A DNA stretch of 64,000 nt from Vibrio chagasii (GCA_041879415.1 CP090852.1:1302001-1366000); one strand, 5' to 3'; counted from the first letter of the stretch, positions 1-8,361 are shown. A program made the numbers and translations. Notes: a model not told the origin generated them from the letters alone.

Positions 1-19
1 AACTGTGATAGTGAAGCTG

Positions 20-832
20 TTAACTATCGTCGCTCTCTTTTAAATATCGATGCCAATTGGCGTTGATGACATCAAAATGCTCTACGCAAAACTCCTTTCT
101 ATCTTTCAGATAGTCGTTTTCTACTTCATCAAGTAAGTTTTTGTAGGCCTCAGGATCGCTGCCATAGACCAAACATAAGGTTGAGAAGTAGCGTTGTAGA
201 TCGAAGCTGTGCTCATCAATGTATTCACCCAAATCGTAATACTCTGGGCGATCCTCTGATTCGAAGGCGAACATATCAGCTGCGCTTATCGCTGCATCTG
301 TACCGTGTTCGACATAGTTGATAAGTAAGATGGTCGCTAAATTATCAACCGCGTCTTCTTCTTTACCTAGAATGGCAATTTGCTGATCTTCAACATAGGC
401 ATGGCCAGCCTCATGAATCAGCGTATGGAGCAGGGTATCGATGGCGCCAGTTTGCGCGGATTTCCCATACTCTTTTTCGTATTGGTTCTTTTCAAAATAG
501 TTGAGTGATTCGGCGTAGAAGCTGTAAGGAATCAGTACATGATGAGTTTGCGGGTCGTAGAGCGGACCCTCATCGCCACCGTATTGAATGACCAAAGGCT
601 GTTTGAACAGGAACAACTGATTCGATAGGTCTACCATGGTGTCATTAACGCCACTCTGCTCAATCTCTTGCTTAAGCTGTCTCTCTGTTTCGTCTTGAGG
701 CGCTGAATACTCAATAATCAGATTGTTGTCGTGCATGCTTTCATTAGAGGCTTCGCTGGATGCATAACTTGTGGCAAATACAGAGCCAAGGACTAGGCTG
801 TAGGTCAATACTCTTTGTTTCAGTGATGTCAT
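20..832 (-). CDS. DUF4344-type secreted metallopeptidase-like protein
   Basis: This 270-residue protein starts with a signal-peptide-like segment (about residues 1-24, ending near SYA-S), so it is probably exported. Near residue 140 it has an HEAGHAY zinc-protease motif (HExxH) followed by an acidic EEDAVDNLA segment that could supply a third metal ligand. The overall pattern matches the DUF4344 family of putative metallopeptidases, whose substrate is unknown. It is transcribed alone, divergently from yibL. Seen: signal peptide and HExxH. Known: the family is predicted to be zinc-dependent. Inferred: periplasmic location. The stop lies 20 bases from the window edge, so downstream partners cannot be judged. 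Confidence 0.75.
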   Translation of the reverse strand: MTSLKQRVLTYSLVLGSVFATSYASSEASNESMHDNNLIIEYSAPQDETERQLKQEIEQSGVNDTMVDLSNQLFLFKQPLVIQYGGDEGPLYDPQTHHVLIPYSFYAESLNYFEKNQYEKEYGKSAQTGAIDTLLHTLIHEAGHAYVEDQQIAILGKEEDAVDNLATILLINYVEHGTDAAISAADMFAFESEDRPEYYDLGEYIDEHSFDLQRYFSTLCLVYGSDPEAYKNLLDEVENDYLKDRKEFCVEHFDVINANWHRYLKESDDS

Positions 833-965
833 TACGCTTCCTTGTGGTTGATATCTGATCGGCGGATTAGTGGTATTTTTGTATCGATGGGCTGATAGAC
901 AGTTTAGGCTGTTTTTTATTCCAAAGGCTATTTATCAGATAAATTTCGGTTCAGGTAAACCCTTG

Positions 966-974
966 TGCTATACT
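966..974 (+). promoter_or_regulatory. Candidate extended -10 promoter for yibL
   Basis: TGCTATACT is an extended -10 element (TGnTATAAT-like), with a weak TTCGGT -35 eighteen bases upstream (945-950). It lies about 45 bases before the yibL start. Confidence 0.45.
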
Positions 975-1019
975 CCGCGCCCCAATCCGAATTGGCTTGC
1001 TTAATCTTAGGAAATTATT

Positions 1020-1376
1020 ATGAGTGCTAAAAACGAACTTCAACAAATTAACAACCGTTTAGACAAGTGTCGCCATAAGTTAGCGGCTGCTAAAGCTCGT
1101 AATGATCGTCCTGTTGTTCGTCAATTTGAAGACGAAATCAAAAAGCTAACAAAGAAGATTGCACAGCTTAAGCACAAGCAAAGCTACGATGTGAATCAAG
1201 AACGTAAGTCGTTGCTTGATATGCCATTTAGCCGCGAAATTACTAAAGCTGAGCAAGCGGATATGGGTAAACTGAAAAAGTCTGTAAAAGGATTAGTCGT
1301 TGTTCACCCAATGACGAAGATTGGTAAAGAGCTTCGTCTTGAGGTTATGACGGGTTATGCCCCTAAAAAATTCTAA
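1020..1376 (+). CDS. yibL: YibL-family ribosome-associated protein
   Basis: This 118-residue, lysine-rich basic protein has an N-terminal helical, probably coiled-coil region (residues 1-60, repeated K/Q/E heptads). A conserved C-terminal part contains VVVHPMTKIGKELRLEVMTG. This matches YibL (DUF2810), a small protein reported to associate with ribosomes in enterobacteria. The usual length is about 120 residues, so the gene looks intact. It is monocistronic, with an extended -10 promoter upstream and a strong intrinsic terminator just after the stop. The start is preceded by a TTAGGAAATTATT ribosome-binding stretch. Cytoplasmic. Its molecular role is not well defined in any species I know of. 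Confidence 0.85.
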   Translation: MSAKNELQQINNRLDKCRHKLAAAKARNDRPVVRQFEDEIKKLTKKIAQLKHKQSYDVNQERKSLLDMPFSREITKAEQADMGKLKKSVKGLVVVHPMTKIGKELRLEVMTGYAPKKF

Positions 1377-1692
1377 TTACCAGCGATGGTAATAAAAGAG
1401 GAGCTAGCAATAGCTCCTTTTTGCTTTTTTAGGTATTCAGAAAGGGTTAAATCGACGATCGCATTGGCGATAAGATAAACAGATAGGTGTTGATTTGGGT
1501 CACAAAACCTCTCATCGCCTACTAAAGTTAACGTGTTACTAACATGATACTTAGCTGACACGCTAATGTGTTCGGTTTTCTAATCCAACAATTTCTCATC
1601 AATTTGCATAAATATAGGCAGAGCAACACAAATACTTACAGATAAAACTAGACTCATTAGGGAAGATGAGAACGTAAAACAATAGAGGTTAT
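1377..1692. other. yibL-gltS intergenic region
   Basis: Apart from the yibL terminator this 316-base gap holds only the gltS leader and its presumed promoter. An open frame on the minus strand (1373-1561) has no ribosome-binding site and no recognisable composition, so I treat it as non-coding. Confidence 0.6.
1399..1430 (+). terminator. Intrinsic terminator after yibL
   Basis: Perfect 8-bp stem AGGAGCTA/TAGCTCCT with a GCAA tetraloop, followed by two T tracts, 23 bases after the yibL stop. Confidence 0.85.
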
Positions 1693-2919
1693 ATGAATCA
1701 ATTAATTTCAATAGGGCCACTAGAATCTTTCTTAATCGCGATCAGCGTTTTGTTTCTAGGTCATTTTGTAAACGCAAAGCTACCGATTCTCAAAAAGTAC
1801 AATATCCCAGAGCCCATTGTGGGCGGCTTAATTGTTGCTTTTGCGATTACAGGTCTGCATTTTAACGGCGTTGATCTAGAGTTCTCCCTACCTTTACAGA
1901 ACACATTCATGTTGATGTTCTTTGCAACCGTAGGTCTTGCTGCTAACTACACACAGTTAATGAAAGGCGGTGCGAAGGTATTCTTGTTCTTGGGCGTCGC
2001 TTCGGTATACATCATCATCCAAAATGGTGTGGGTGTGACGTTAGCTACCGCGCTTGGTCTTGAGCCGCTAATGGGCTTGATCGCAGGTTCTATTACGCTA
2101 TCTGGTGGTCACGGTACAGGTGCAGCTTGGTCGCAAACCTTTTCTGATACTTATGGCATTTCCAACACGCTAGAAATCGCGATGGCTTCGGCAACCTTTG
2201 GTTTGATCATTGGCGGTATCATCGGTAGCCCGGTGGCACAAAAGCTGATCGATAAAAACAACCTTGAATCAGAGTACGGCACAGGTACACAAACGCACGA
2301 GCGTTTCCCTGAGCTAGTGACGTATAACGAGTATGAAGAAGACAAAGTAACAGCCAAGAAGGTGATTGAAGTATTGTTCATTCTCCTTATCTGTATCACA
2401 GGTGCGAAATACCTAGAGCAGTGGGTTGCGACTTTCGAAATTTCTTGGTTGATGATTCCTGACTTTGTTTACGCTCTGTTTATCGGTGTGTTCATCACTA
2501 ACGTGTTTGAAGTGACTAAGCTGCATAAAACCGACAGCGAAACCGTTGATATTCTGGGTACTGTGTCACTGTCTCTATTCTTAGCGATGGCGTTAATGAG
2601 CCTGAAACTGTGGAACATCTTCGACCTTGCGATCCCATTCTTGGTGATCTTAAGTGTTCAAGCAGTGGTACTTGGCCTGTTCTCTTACTTTGTGACGTTT
2701 AAGGTGATGGGTTCAAACTACGACGCAGCGGTTATGTCGGGTGGTCACTGTGGTTTCGGCCTAGGCGCAACACCTACAGCGGTAATGAACATGGGCTCTT
2801 TGGTGAACCGATTCGGTCCATCACCACAGGCGTTCATGGTGGTGCCAATCGTCGGCGCATTCTTCATTGATATCGTTAACCTGATTATCCTGCAAGGTTA
2901 CATCTCGTTTATCGGTTAA
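1693..2919 (+). CDS. gltS: Sodium/glutamate symporter GltS
   Basis: This 408-residue inner-membrane carrier has roughly ten hydrophobic segments in two halves, typical of the ESS/GltS family that imports L-glutamate with Na+. Each half carries the glycine-rich re-entrant loop signature: SGGHGTGAAW near residue 138 and SGGHCGFGLGATPTA near residue 350. These loops are the family hallmark and probably form the substrate and Na+ pathway. Length and motifs are normal. An AGAGG ribosome-binding site lies 7 bases before the ATG. It is monocistronic and ends at a bidirectional terminator shared with norW. No regulator is adjacent. Confidence 0.93.
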   Translation: MNQLISIGPLESFLIAISVLFLGHFVNAKLPILKKYNIPEPIVGGLIVAFAITGLHFNGVDLEFSLPLQNTFMLMFFATVGLAANYTQLMKGGAKVFLFLGVASVYIIIQNGVGVTLATALGLEPLMGLIAGSITLSGGHGTGAAWSQTFSDTYGISNTLEIAMASATFGLIIGGIIGSPVAQKLIDKNNLESEYGTGTQTHERFPELVTYNEYEEDKVTAKKVIEVLFILLICITGAKYLEQWVATFEISWLMIPDFVYALFIGVFITNVFEVTKLHKTDSETVDILGTVSLSLFLAMALMSLKLWNIFDLAIPFLVILSVQAVVLGLFSYFVTFKVMGSNYDAAVMSGGHCGFGLGATPTAVMNMGSLVNRFGPSPQAFMVVPIVGAFFIDIVNLIILQGYISFIG

Positions 2920-2942
2920 TGTGAACACCTCGCTTAACGCAT

Positions 2943-2973
2943 AAAAAAGCCAGTCAATAGACTGGCTTTTTTT
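2943..2973. terminator. Bidirectional terminator between gltS and norW
   Basis: Stem AAAGCCAGTC/GACTGGCTTT with an AATA loop, an A tract on the left and a T tract on the right, so it can stop both convergent transcripts. Confidence 0.85.
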
Positions 2974-3004
2974 GTTTTGTAAGACACCGCTTATGTCATT
3001 GAGA

Positions 3005-4174
3005 TTAAGCGGGTGAGCTTGTTTGTAGCTCTTTGAGCAGTGGGAATGCTGCTTTGGTATGCTCTCCAGTGACGATAAACCCAACCAATTGATTATCTGC
3101 GTTGAAGCCTTTTGCGATAATGCCTTTCGGGCCAAAGCGAGTCTCCCAGCTTTGAGCGGTTTGTAGATCGCGGCCTGCAAGCTGAATGGGATAGCTTGGG
3201 GTTTTCACCTTGGTGATGATATGAGGCAACTTGAGTTTTATGTCTGCGGTCCCAGGTACTTCATCACTCGCAATGAGCTGTTTTGCCAACACATTAGCAG
3301 ACAAGATCGCGGGCTGGAGATAAGCCATGATACGCCCTTCAATTTCGGCGCAATCACCAATCGCATACACATTGTTAGCACTGGTTTTCATGGTTTGGTC
3401 GACAACGATCCCTTTGTTGACGGTGATTCCGGCTTGTATCGCTAATGTCGTGTTCGGTTTCAGCCCTGCTGCTGCAATCACAGCATCCGTGCGTATTAAT
3501 CGAGAAGCGGTGGTTTGTAATCTTATATCCTCTTCGAGGTAAGTCGCTCGACAAACAGCAGAGTCTGTTTCAACGGTCACCCCTGCTTTTCTTAACACTT
3601 GCTCCAATTCTAAAGAAACGAAAGGCGGCACCAAACTGCTCAAGAGATAGCTGGCAGGCTCGATGATCGTGACATCTTTCCCTGCGGTTTGGAGGTCAAA
3701 GGCCAGCTCGACTCCGATCAGGCCACCGCCAATCACAGTGACACGCTGAGCATCATCGATTTGCGTTTTGTGCTTCTCAAACTCCTCTAGGCTATTGAGC
3801 GTAATAGTCGCCCGTCGTTTTAGCCCTTTTGCTGGTGGAATAAATGGTGTGGCCCCCGTTGCTAACACTAACTTTGTGTAATGGATTGGTTGGCCATCGA
3901 CACGAATATACTGCTGATCAACATCGATTTCGCTGACAAGCGCTTTAGTTTTAATAGCCACGTTGTACTGCTCAGCAAGTTGCTGAGCATTATGTACGGT
4001 GAGTGTTTCGGGCGTTTGTTCCTGACTAAACGCGTGCGAAAGGTTTGGTTTACTGTACTCAACCCCCGAATCTGCCGTGATCATGGTGATCGCGATATCT
4101 TGGTCGAGTTTACGTACCATCTTGATAGTTTGTAGGGCAGCAAAACCGCCACCCACAATCACAATGTTCGACAT
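3005..4174 (-). CDS. norW: Nitric oxide reductase FlRd-NAD(+) reductase NorW
   Basis: This 389-residue FAD/NAD(P)-dependent pyridine nucleotide-disulphide oxidoreductase passes electrons from NADH to the rubredoxin domain of NorV. The N-terminal FAD site is VIVGGGFAALQ (residues 4-14) and a second Rossmann motif VIGGGLIGVELA lies near residue 145. The NVYAIGDCAEI segment near 270 is the C-terminal FAD contact. I start it at 4174, where an AGGAG-like site (GGAGAAG) precedes ATG. A longer frame from 4189 would overlap norV. The start is 1 base from the norV stop, so translation is probably coupled and the two genes form an operon. NorW shares its fold with ferredoxin reductases, but the norV neighbour fixes the name. 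Confidence 0.93.
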   Translation of the reverse strand: MSNIVIVGGGFAALQTIKMVRKLDQDIAITMITADSGVEYSKPNLSHAFSQEQTPETLTVHNAQQLAEQYNVAIKTKALVSEIDVDQQYIRVDGQPIHYTKLVLATGATPFIPPAKGLKRRATITLNSLEEFEKHKTQIDDAQRVTVIGGGLIGVELAFDLQTAGKDVTIIEPASYLLSSLVPPFVSLELEQVLRKAGVTVETDSAVCRATYLEEDIRLQTTASRLIRTDAVIAAAGLKPNTTLAIQAGITVNKGIVVDQTMKTSANNVYAIGDCAEIEGRIMAYLQPAILSANVLAKQLIASDEVPGTADIKLKLPHIITKVKTPSYPIQLAGRDLQTAQSWETRFGPKGIIAKGFNADNQLVGFIVTGEHTKAAFPLLKELQTSSPA

Positions 4175-4175
4175 G

Positions 4176-5690
4176 TTACTTCTCCACAAATACTTCTTTG
4201 CCTAAATGGCACTCAGGGCAAAGGAAGTCATCAGGTACTTGTGCCCATGGTGTTCCAGGTTCAACACCTTGGTACGGTTCACCTAATTGTGGGTCGTATA
4301 CCCATTCACAAACCGTGCAACGCCAGCAGGTGCAGTCTTCGCTGTGAGTGGATTGAATCTCTACCTGCTGTGCTTCTTTGGTAGAGGCTGCTGCAACGGC
4401 TTCTGATTCAGTTGTGTGCTCTGACTGATTCTCTGGAGTGTCGATTTTCTTTACGCTGCGTTCAACTTGTTTAGGCTTACTTACCTCGTTTGCATCGGTG
4501 CGCCAAACTTCAGCCAATGTCATGCCGTAATCGATGCATTGGCGAAGGGCATCGGTGTCTGGTTTCCAATGGATGTGTTGCGGAGCGCTGACTTCGAAGT
4601 TTGCTTCACGTAGGCGAGCATCAATACGTTTTACTGCGCCACCAGTCCAGCCTGAAGAACCGAATGCCGCGGCTCTTTTTCCGGCAAAGCGTAAGCCGTG
4701 TATCTCTTCGAGTAAAGCTGCGATTTGCGGCATCATCACATTGTTCATGGTTGATGAGCCAACGAGTACACCTTTTGACCTGAAGATATTGGCAAGGATG
4801 TCGTTCTTATCATGTTTGGAAATATTGAACACCTTGATTGCCGTTTCTGGGCTCCCTTTACGGATCCCTTTCGCAATGGCATCGGCCATCATACGAGTGT
4901 TGTTCGACATGGTGTCGTACACAATTGTGATGCGGTCTTCTTTATAAGCTTTTGACCATTCGTAGTATTGCTCTACGATCTGGGTGGCGTTATCTCGCCA
5001 AATACAGCCGTGAGAAGTCGCGATAACATCAATCGGTACACCTAAACTCAATACTTCTTCGATTTTGGCTTTTACTAGCGGTGCAAATGGCGTCAGGATA
5101 TTCGAGAAGTAACGCAGGCACTGTTCGTGCAGTTCAACTTGGTCTAATTGGTCGTTGAACAGGTTTTCATCGCAGTAGTGTTGGCCAAAGGCATCATTAC
5201 TAAACAGAATTTCGTCGCCTGTTAGGTAAGTTGCCATTGAATCTGGCCAGTGCAGCATTTTCATCTCAACAAAGATAAGTTGCTTACCATTACCGATATC
5301 CAGTGTGTCGCCGGTTTTTACCGTTCTAAAGTTCCAGTCTGGCTGGTGATGATGGCCGACAATCGAGTTCACACCCGCTTCTGTGCAGTAGACCGGGGTA
5401 TTAGGGATCTTAGCAAGTAGCGCGGCAAGAGCGCCGGAGTGGTCTTCTTCGGCATGCTGACAAATGATGTAGTCGATCTCGTTGATGTCGATTTCCATCT
5501 CAAGGTTTGCAAGGAATTGTTCTGTAAAGCGATGGTCAACAGTATCGACAAGCACCGTTTTCTCTTCACGGATTAGGTACGAGTTATAACTGGTGCCTTT
5601 GTTCATGTGGTATTCCTTGCCATGGAAATGCTCGGTTTCCCAATCGTGAATACCAACCCAGTGAACATTTGATTTAACGTGAATAGTCAT
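4176..5690 (-). CDS. norV: Anaerobic nitric oxide reductase flavorubredoxin NorV
   Basis: This 504-residue cytoplasmic enzyme reduces NO to N2O under low oxygen. Domains in order: a metallo-beta-lactamase-like di-iron domain (residues 1-250) with the HxExDH motif HAEEDHSG near 79-86 and further ligands in MLHWPDS and TSHGCIW; a flavodoxin domain (about 255-395) starting IVYDTMSNNTRMM for FMN; a Ser/Thr/Glu-rich linker (about 400-445); and a C-terminal rubredoxin with CTVC and CPEC iron knuckles. All key residues are present and the length is typical. It is the first gene of norVW, behind a sigma-54-type promoter. The usual activator norR is not adjacent. Confidence 0.95.
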   Translation of the reverse strand: MTIHVKSNVHWVGIHDWETEHFHGKEYHMNKGTSYNSYLIREEKTVLVDTVDHRFTEQFLANLEMEIDINEIDYIICQHAEEDHSGALAALLAKIPNTPVYCTEAGVNSIVGHHHQPDWNFRTVKTGDTLDIGNGKQLIFVEMKMLHWPDSMATYLTGDEILFSNDAFGQHYCDENLFNDQLDQVELHEQCLRYFSNILTPFAPLVKAKIEEVLSLGVPIDVIATSHGCIWRDNATQIVEQYYEWSKAYKEDRITIVYDTMSNNTRMMADAIAKGIRKGSPETAIKVFNISKHDKNDILANIFRSKGVLVGSSTMNNVMMPQIAALLEEIHGLRFAGKRAAAFGSSGWTGGAVKRIDARLREANFEVSAPQHIHWKPDTDALRQCIDYGMTLAEVWRTDANEVSKPKQVERSVKKIDTPENQSEHTTESEAVAAASTKEAQQVEIQSTHSEDCTCWRCTVCEWVYDPQLGEPYQGVEPGTPWAQVPDDFLCPECHLGKEVFVEK

Positions 5691-5726
5691 AATGATAATA
5701 CCTTATTTGAATTTCTAAGGTCATCA

Positions 5727-5743
5727 TTGCACTAGTCGTGCCA
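5727..5743 (-). promoter_or_regulatory. Sigma-54 type promoter for norVW
   Basis: On the minus strand the sequence reads TGGCACGACTAGTGCAA, with GG and GC exactly ten bases apart, as in the -24/-12 consensus TGGCACG-N4-TTGC. It ends about 36 bases before the norV start. E. coli norVW is known to be RpoN-dependent and NorR-activated. Confidence 0.8.
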
Positions 5744-5798
5744 TGTTTTTAAGGTGTTGTTTTTAATGGTTTTGTTTGGTTTTTGAACTTGCTTTTGT

Positions 5799-5854
5799 GT
5801 CTTTATGACATTCTAAATTTTGTGATTAATATGATTCTAAAGCGTCCATTTGAC
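5799..5854 (-). promoter_or_regulatory. Two NorR-like enhancer sites
   Basis: GTCTTTATGAC (5799-5809) and GTCCATTTGAC (5844-5854) each differ by one base from the NorR site GTCA-N3-TGAC. They are 45 bp apart (about four helical turns) and lie upstream of the sigma-54 promoter, where an enhancer would be expected. Confidence 0.6.
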
Positions 5855-5896
5855 TCTGGTAATTTCCAATGCTGACCAACAACCAAAAGGCGCGCA

Positions 5897-5923
5897 TAAA
5901 AAAGGCCAGACGAAAGTCTGGCC
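5897..5923 (-). terminator. Terminator after nfsB
   Basis: GGCCAGAC-GAAA-GTCTGGCC hairpin. The minus-strand product is followed by a T run (plus-strand AAAAAA at its left), which suits nfsB read-out ahead of the norVW promoter. Confidence 0.8.
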
Positions 5924-5953
5924 AAATAAGCAGTGCAATTTATTGGTTAGTTT

Positions 5954-6610
5954 TTAAAGCGTAGTCACGACTTCATCAAGAGCTAGACGCGCTTTTGGTT
6001 TACCGTGGTTGTAGTCTTCGCCGTCTTTGTGGTAACCGATAGCCAGTGCTACATCAACAACGTGACCTTCTAGCTCGTCAGCAAACTCTTCGCTGATCAT
6101 AGCCGCGTCTACACCTTCCATTGGAGTTGAAGCGATACCAAGGCGAGCAAGCGTGTGCAGTGTGTTACCCAGTGCAATGTACACTTGAGACTTAGTCCAG
6201 TTACCATTGAAACCTGTTTCGTCAGTGTTCATTTCTGCGAATGCGTAAGCACCTAAGAACTGTTCATACATTTCAGCCGGTAGGTGACCAGAGCTTACTT
6301 CCGTATCTGCGCGTTTCGCGAATTTCTCTTTAGTGTACTTAGGATCGTGAGCGAACAGGATTGTGTGTGACGCTTCTTTCGCATGTGGTTGGTTAAACTG
6401 GAACATGTTCTCGAAAGTGTTGTGGAAACGCTGTTTTGCTTCGTCGCTCTCAATGATGATGAACTTCCAAGGCTGAGAGTTGATAGAAGAAGCTGACAGA
6501 CGAAGTGCTTCTTTGATTACTTCCATGTCTTCCGCAGAGATGCGTTTTTCTGCATCGTATTTTTTAGTTGTGTAACGAGTGTTTAGATCAGTAATGATTG
6601 GATGAGTCAT
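5954..6610 (-). CDS. nfsB: Oxygen-insensitive NAD(P)H nitroreductase, NfsB family
   Basis: This 218-residue FMN-dependent nitroreductase/dihydropteridine reductase carries out two-electron reductions of nitroaromatics and quinones using NAD(P)H in the cytoplasm. Family signatures seen: an N-terminal RYTTKKYD FMN-phosphate-binding segment, the SSINSQPWKF motif (residues 37-46), and GYHKDGEDY near the C-terminus. Size matches E. coli NfsB (217). It is transcribed toward norVW but ends at its own terminator, so it is a separate unit. An RxxxxD-type family split (NfsB against other nitroreductases) is not certain from sequence alone, but NfsB is the best fit. Confidence 0.88.
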   Translation of the reverse strand: MTHPIITDLNTRYTTKKYDAEKRISAEDMEVIKEALRLSASSINSQPWKFIIIESDEAKQRFHNTFENMFQFNQPHAKEASHTILFAHDPKYTKEKFAKRADTEVSSGHLPAEMYEQFLGAYAFAEMNTDETGFNGNWTKSQVYIALGNTLHTLARLGIASTPMEGVDAAMISEEFADELEGHVVDVALAIGYHKDGEDYNHGKPKARLALDEVVTTL

Positions 6611-6934
6611 GTTGAATCCTAATATCTATCAATAATAAATGTTGTAGGGTGTTATGTTCGGTAACGTCAACAATAAACGGATAACGCATTTGGGCTTTGT
6701 CTCTAATATCATCGGTCTTAAATAGAACGGGTTTTTAAGAAACAAGCGCTGAAATGGTCATCGAACATGCCCCAATAAATCGAGTATCTGCGGTAGCTCA
6801 AGTCGATGGAGGTAAGATAATAGAAGATTAGCTTGGGAAAAATAGCGAACATATCAAATCACTATGGTAAATAATGTCCATAATGATTCGATAAGTGTGA
6901 TCTCAATAGGTTTGAATTGTCTAGATTCAGTCGT
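6611..6934. other. Intergenic region upstream of nfsB
   Basis: This 324-base A/T-rich gap should carry the nfsB promoter and the 3' end of the next gene. I see no convincing operator, RNA or ORF. A lone TGTGATCT half-site at about 6896 lacks a second half. Confidence 0.4.
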
Positions 6935-7801
6935 TTAGTATGCCTTGATGCCATATTGGCGCAATAATGGTGGAAGGACGCTGTCTAGGTTTGGGATATC
7001 TTCCGGTGTGATCTCGATTAAGCCAAAACCATGCTCATCATAGATTTTTCTCGTCACTTCACGTTTTTCCTCGGCGATTGGCGCAGAATCGGTTCCCCAG
7101 AATTGAATGTATACTTTGCCGCTTGGAAGATAAAAGTCGCTGATCACTTCTTTCGCTATTGGCAGCGGACGCTCGTACGCATGTACCACACCCGCCATAT
7201 ATAGCCAGTTGTCGATGATTAGCTCTCCTTTTGAACGCACATAGTGCCCATCCAAGGTTCTATGCTTGGCCTCGAACTTCTGGCGGAAGCTAGAAAATGA
7301 CACGTCCGTTGAGTGGCTTTCTGCATCGTGCCCTAGGAATTCAACAACTGATTGCTTCAAACGTTTATTACGGACTAATGAATCGTGCCATACCACGAAT
7401 AGGTTTTGTGTGGCTTTATCTTCTCTCTGTTCACCACCGGCCTTTAAACCTGTCGAGGTGACGTGCCAACCGTTTTCTTCTCTTGTTATCCAACCCAGTT
7501 CATTGAGCAAGAGGTTAATTTTCTTTGCGCTGAGCTTGAAAGCACTCCCAAGTTGAGTTGCGGTTAGTGTTTGCCCTGAGAAGGTGTCCAAATCGATAAG
7601 TAGCTTCTCAGGCCAGACAATGAAGACACCAAACTTTTTGTGTTCTACATACTCCCCACCAAAGCTTTCCCCTCGTTCGGTCAGCATCCATCGATCCTGT
7701 GAACGTACGATATAGCCGGCCGTTTTTAGGTCACTGAATAGAGTTTTAGCTTCTATACCTCTCTGTTTAGCGAGAGCTGATGTGGAGATCTTGTCTGACA
7801 T
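6935..7801 (-). CDS. Winged-helix protein with a PD-(D/E)XK nuclease-like C-terminal domain
   Basis: This 288-residue cytoplasmic protein has no firm name. The first half looks like two repeated winged-helix modules (residues 1-55, ending DRWMLTERGESFGGEY, and about 72-120, ending NGWHVTSTGLKAGGE). The second half (about 180-288) follows a pattern known from PD-(D/E)XK nuclease-like domains: VRSKGELIIDNWLY (E193), YERPL (E210), SDFYLPSGKVYIQFWG (D222, Q233). The usual acidic residue of the last strand is replaced by glutamine and no following lysine is obvious, so activity is doubtful. It stands alone, upstream of nfsB and divergent from mtlA. Inferred role: DNA binding or processing. Confidence 0.6.
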   Translation of the reverse strand: MSDKISTSALAKQRGIEAKTLFSDLKTAGYIVRSQDRWMLTERGESFGGEYVEHKKFGVFIVWPEKLLIDLDTFSGQTLTATQLGSAFKLSAKKINLLLNELGWITREENGWHVTSTGLKAGGEQREDKATQNLFVVWHDSLVRNKRLKQSVVEFLGHDAESHSTDVSFSSFRQKFEAKHRTLDGHYVRSKGELIIDNWLYMAGVVHAYERPLPIAKEVISDFYLPSGKVYIQFWGTDSAPIAEEKREVTRKIYDEHGFGLIEITPEDIPNLDSVLPPLLRQYGIKAY

Positions 7802-7961
7802 AGTCTTCTCTTAACTCGTTATTGGGCTACTTGATAACGTTGGGGTAGGAGTAATTAGAGTAACACATCTATTTTAAGCAATTTCGTTCCTTCATTGTTC
7901 ATGTATTTTGAGGTTTGAGGGCTGGGAAAATCAGAATTTTGAAAAATAGGCATTAATCTGA

Positions 7962-7982
7962 TTTTGTAATTAAATTACAAAA
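7962..7982. promoter_or_regulatory. HexR-type operator palindrome
   Basis: A perfect inverted repeat with 10-base arms around one central base; its core TGTAATTAAATTACA equals the reported HexR consensus TGTAATWWWATTACA. It lies 380 bases before the mtlA ATG and 160 before the divergent winged-helix gene. Confidence 0.6.
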
Positions 7983-8078
7983 CAGCAAGCTGAATTCATC
8001 TGAGTGCATAGAAAACACACTTGGAATGGCGTTCTTTCATACATGGTTTATAGTTTTTAAGGTGTGTCTTTTATCAAG

Positions 8079-8254
8079 TGTGATCTGGATCGCTAATTAT
8101 TTTTGGTGACTAAATTTATAAGTGTGATCTAAATCTCGTGTGAATGAGATTTATTATCGTTAATTTTGCTTTGTAATTTTAATTCATGGCGTTTTTGTGA
8201 TCTAAATCGTTCTCAGTAACCCCTAAGTGTTTTTTGTGTGTGATTGTTATCACG
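8079..8254 (+). promoter_or_regulatory. Array of four CRP-like sites upstream of mtlA
   Basis: TGTGA-N6 sites start at 8079, 8123, 8196 and 8239. Three share TGTGATCT and the last, TGTGATTGTTATCACG, is near-perfect. Spacings of 44, 73 and 43 bases are close to whole helical turns. CRP control of mannitol uptake is established in enterobacteria and Vibrio. Confidence 0.7.
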
Positions 8255-8361
8255 AAAATTGGCTTGAGGTGCATTTTGGAAATGTTGTGATACATTTCAA
8301 TCAACTTTTGAGCACACATTTTCGGTCATTTGACCAACCAATACACTACGGGGTTCTACCT

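Noticed and set aside
1373..1561. Minus-strand 62-residue frame after yibL
   Set aside because: It overlaps the yibL terminator and has no start signal or family features.
5690..5708. Fur-like AT-rich stretch at the norV ribosome-binding site
   Set aside because: Only about 13 of 19 bases fit the Fur consensus, which is near chance in AT-rich DNA.
6881..6915. Single TGTGATCT near 6896 as a CRP site for nfsB
   Set aside because: No second half-site follows; a single half is not enough.
8227..8361. Extended N-terminus of MtlA (45 residues)
   Set aside because: It overlaps a near-perfect CRP site, and family members start at MLSPEAK.
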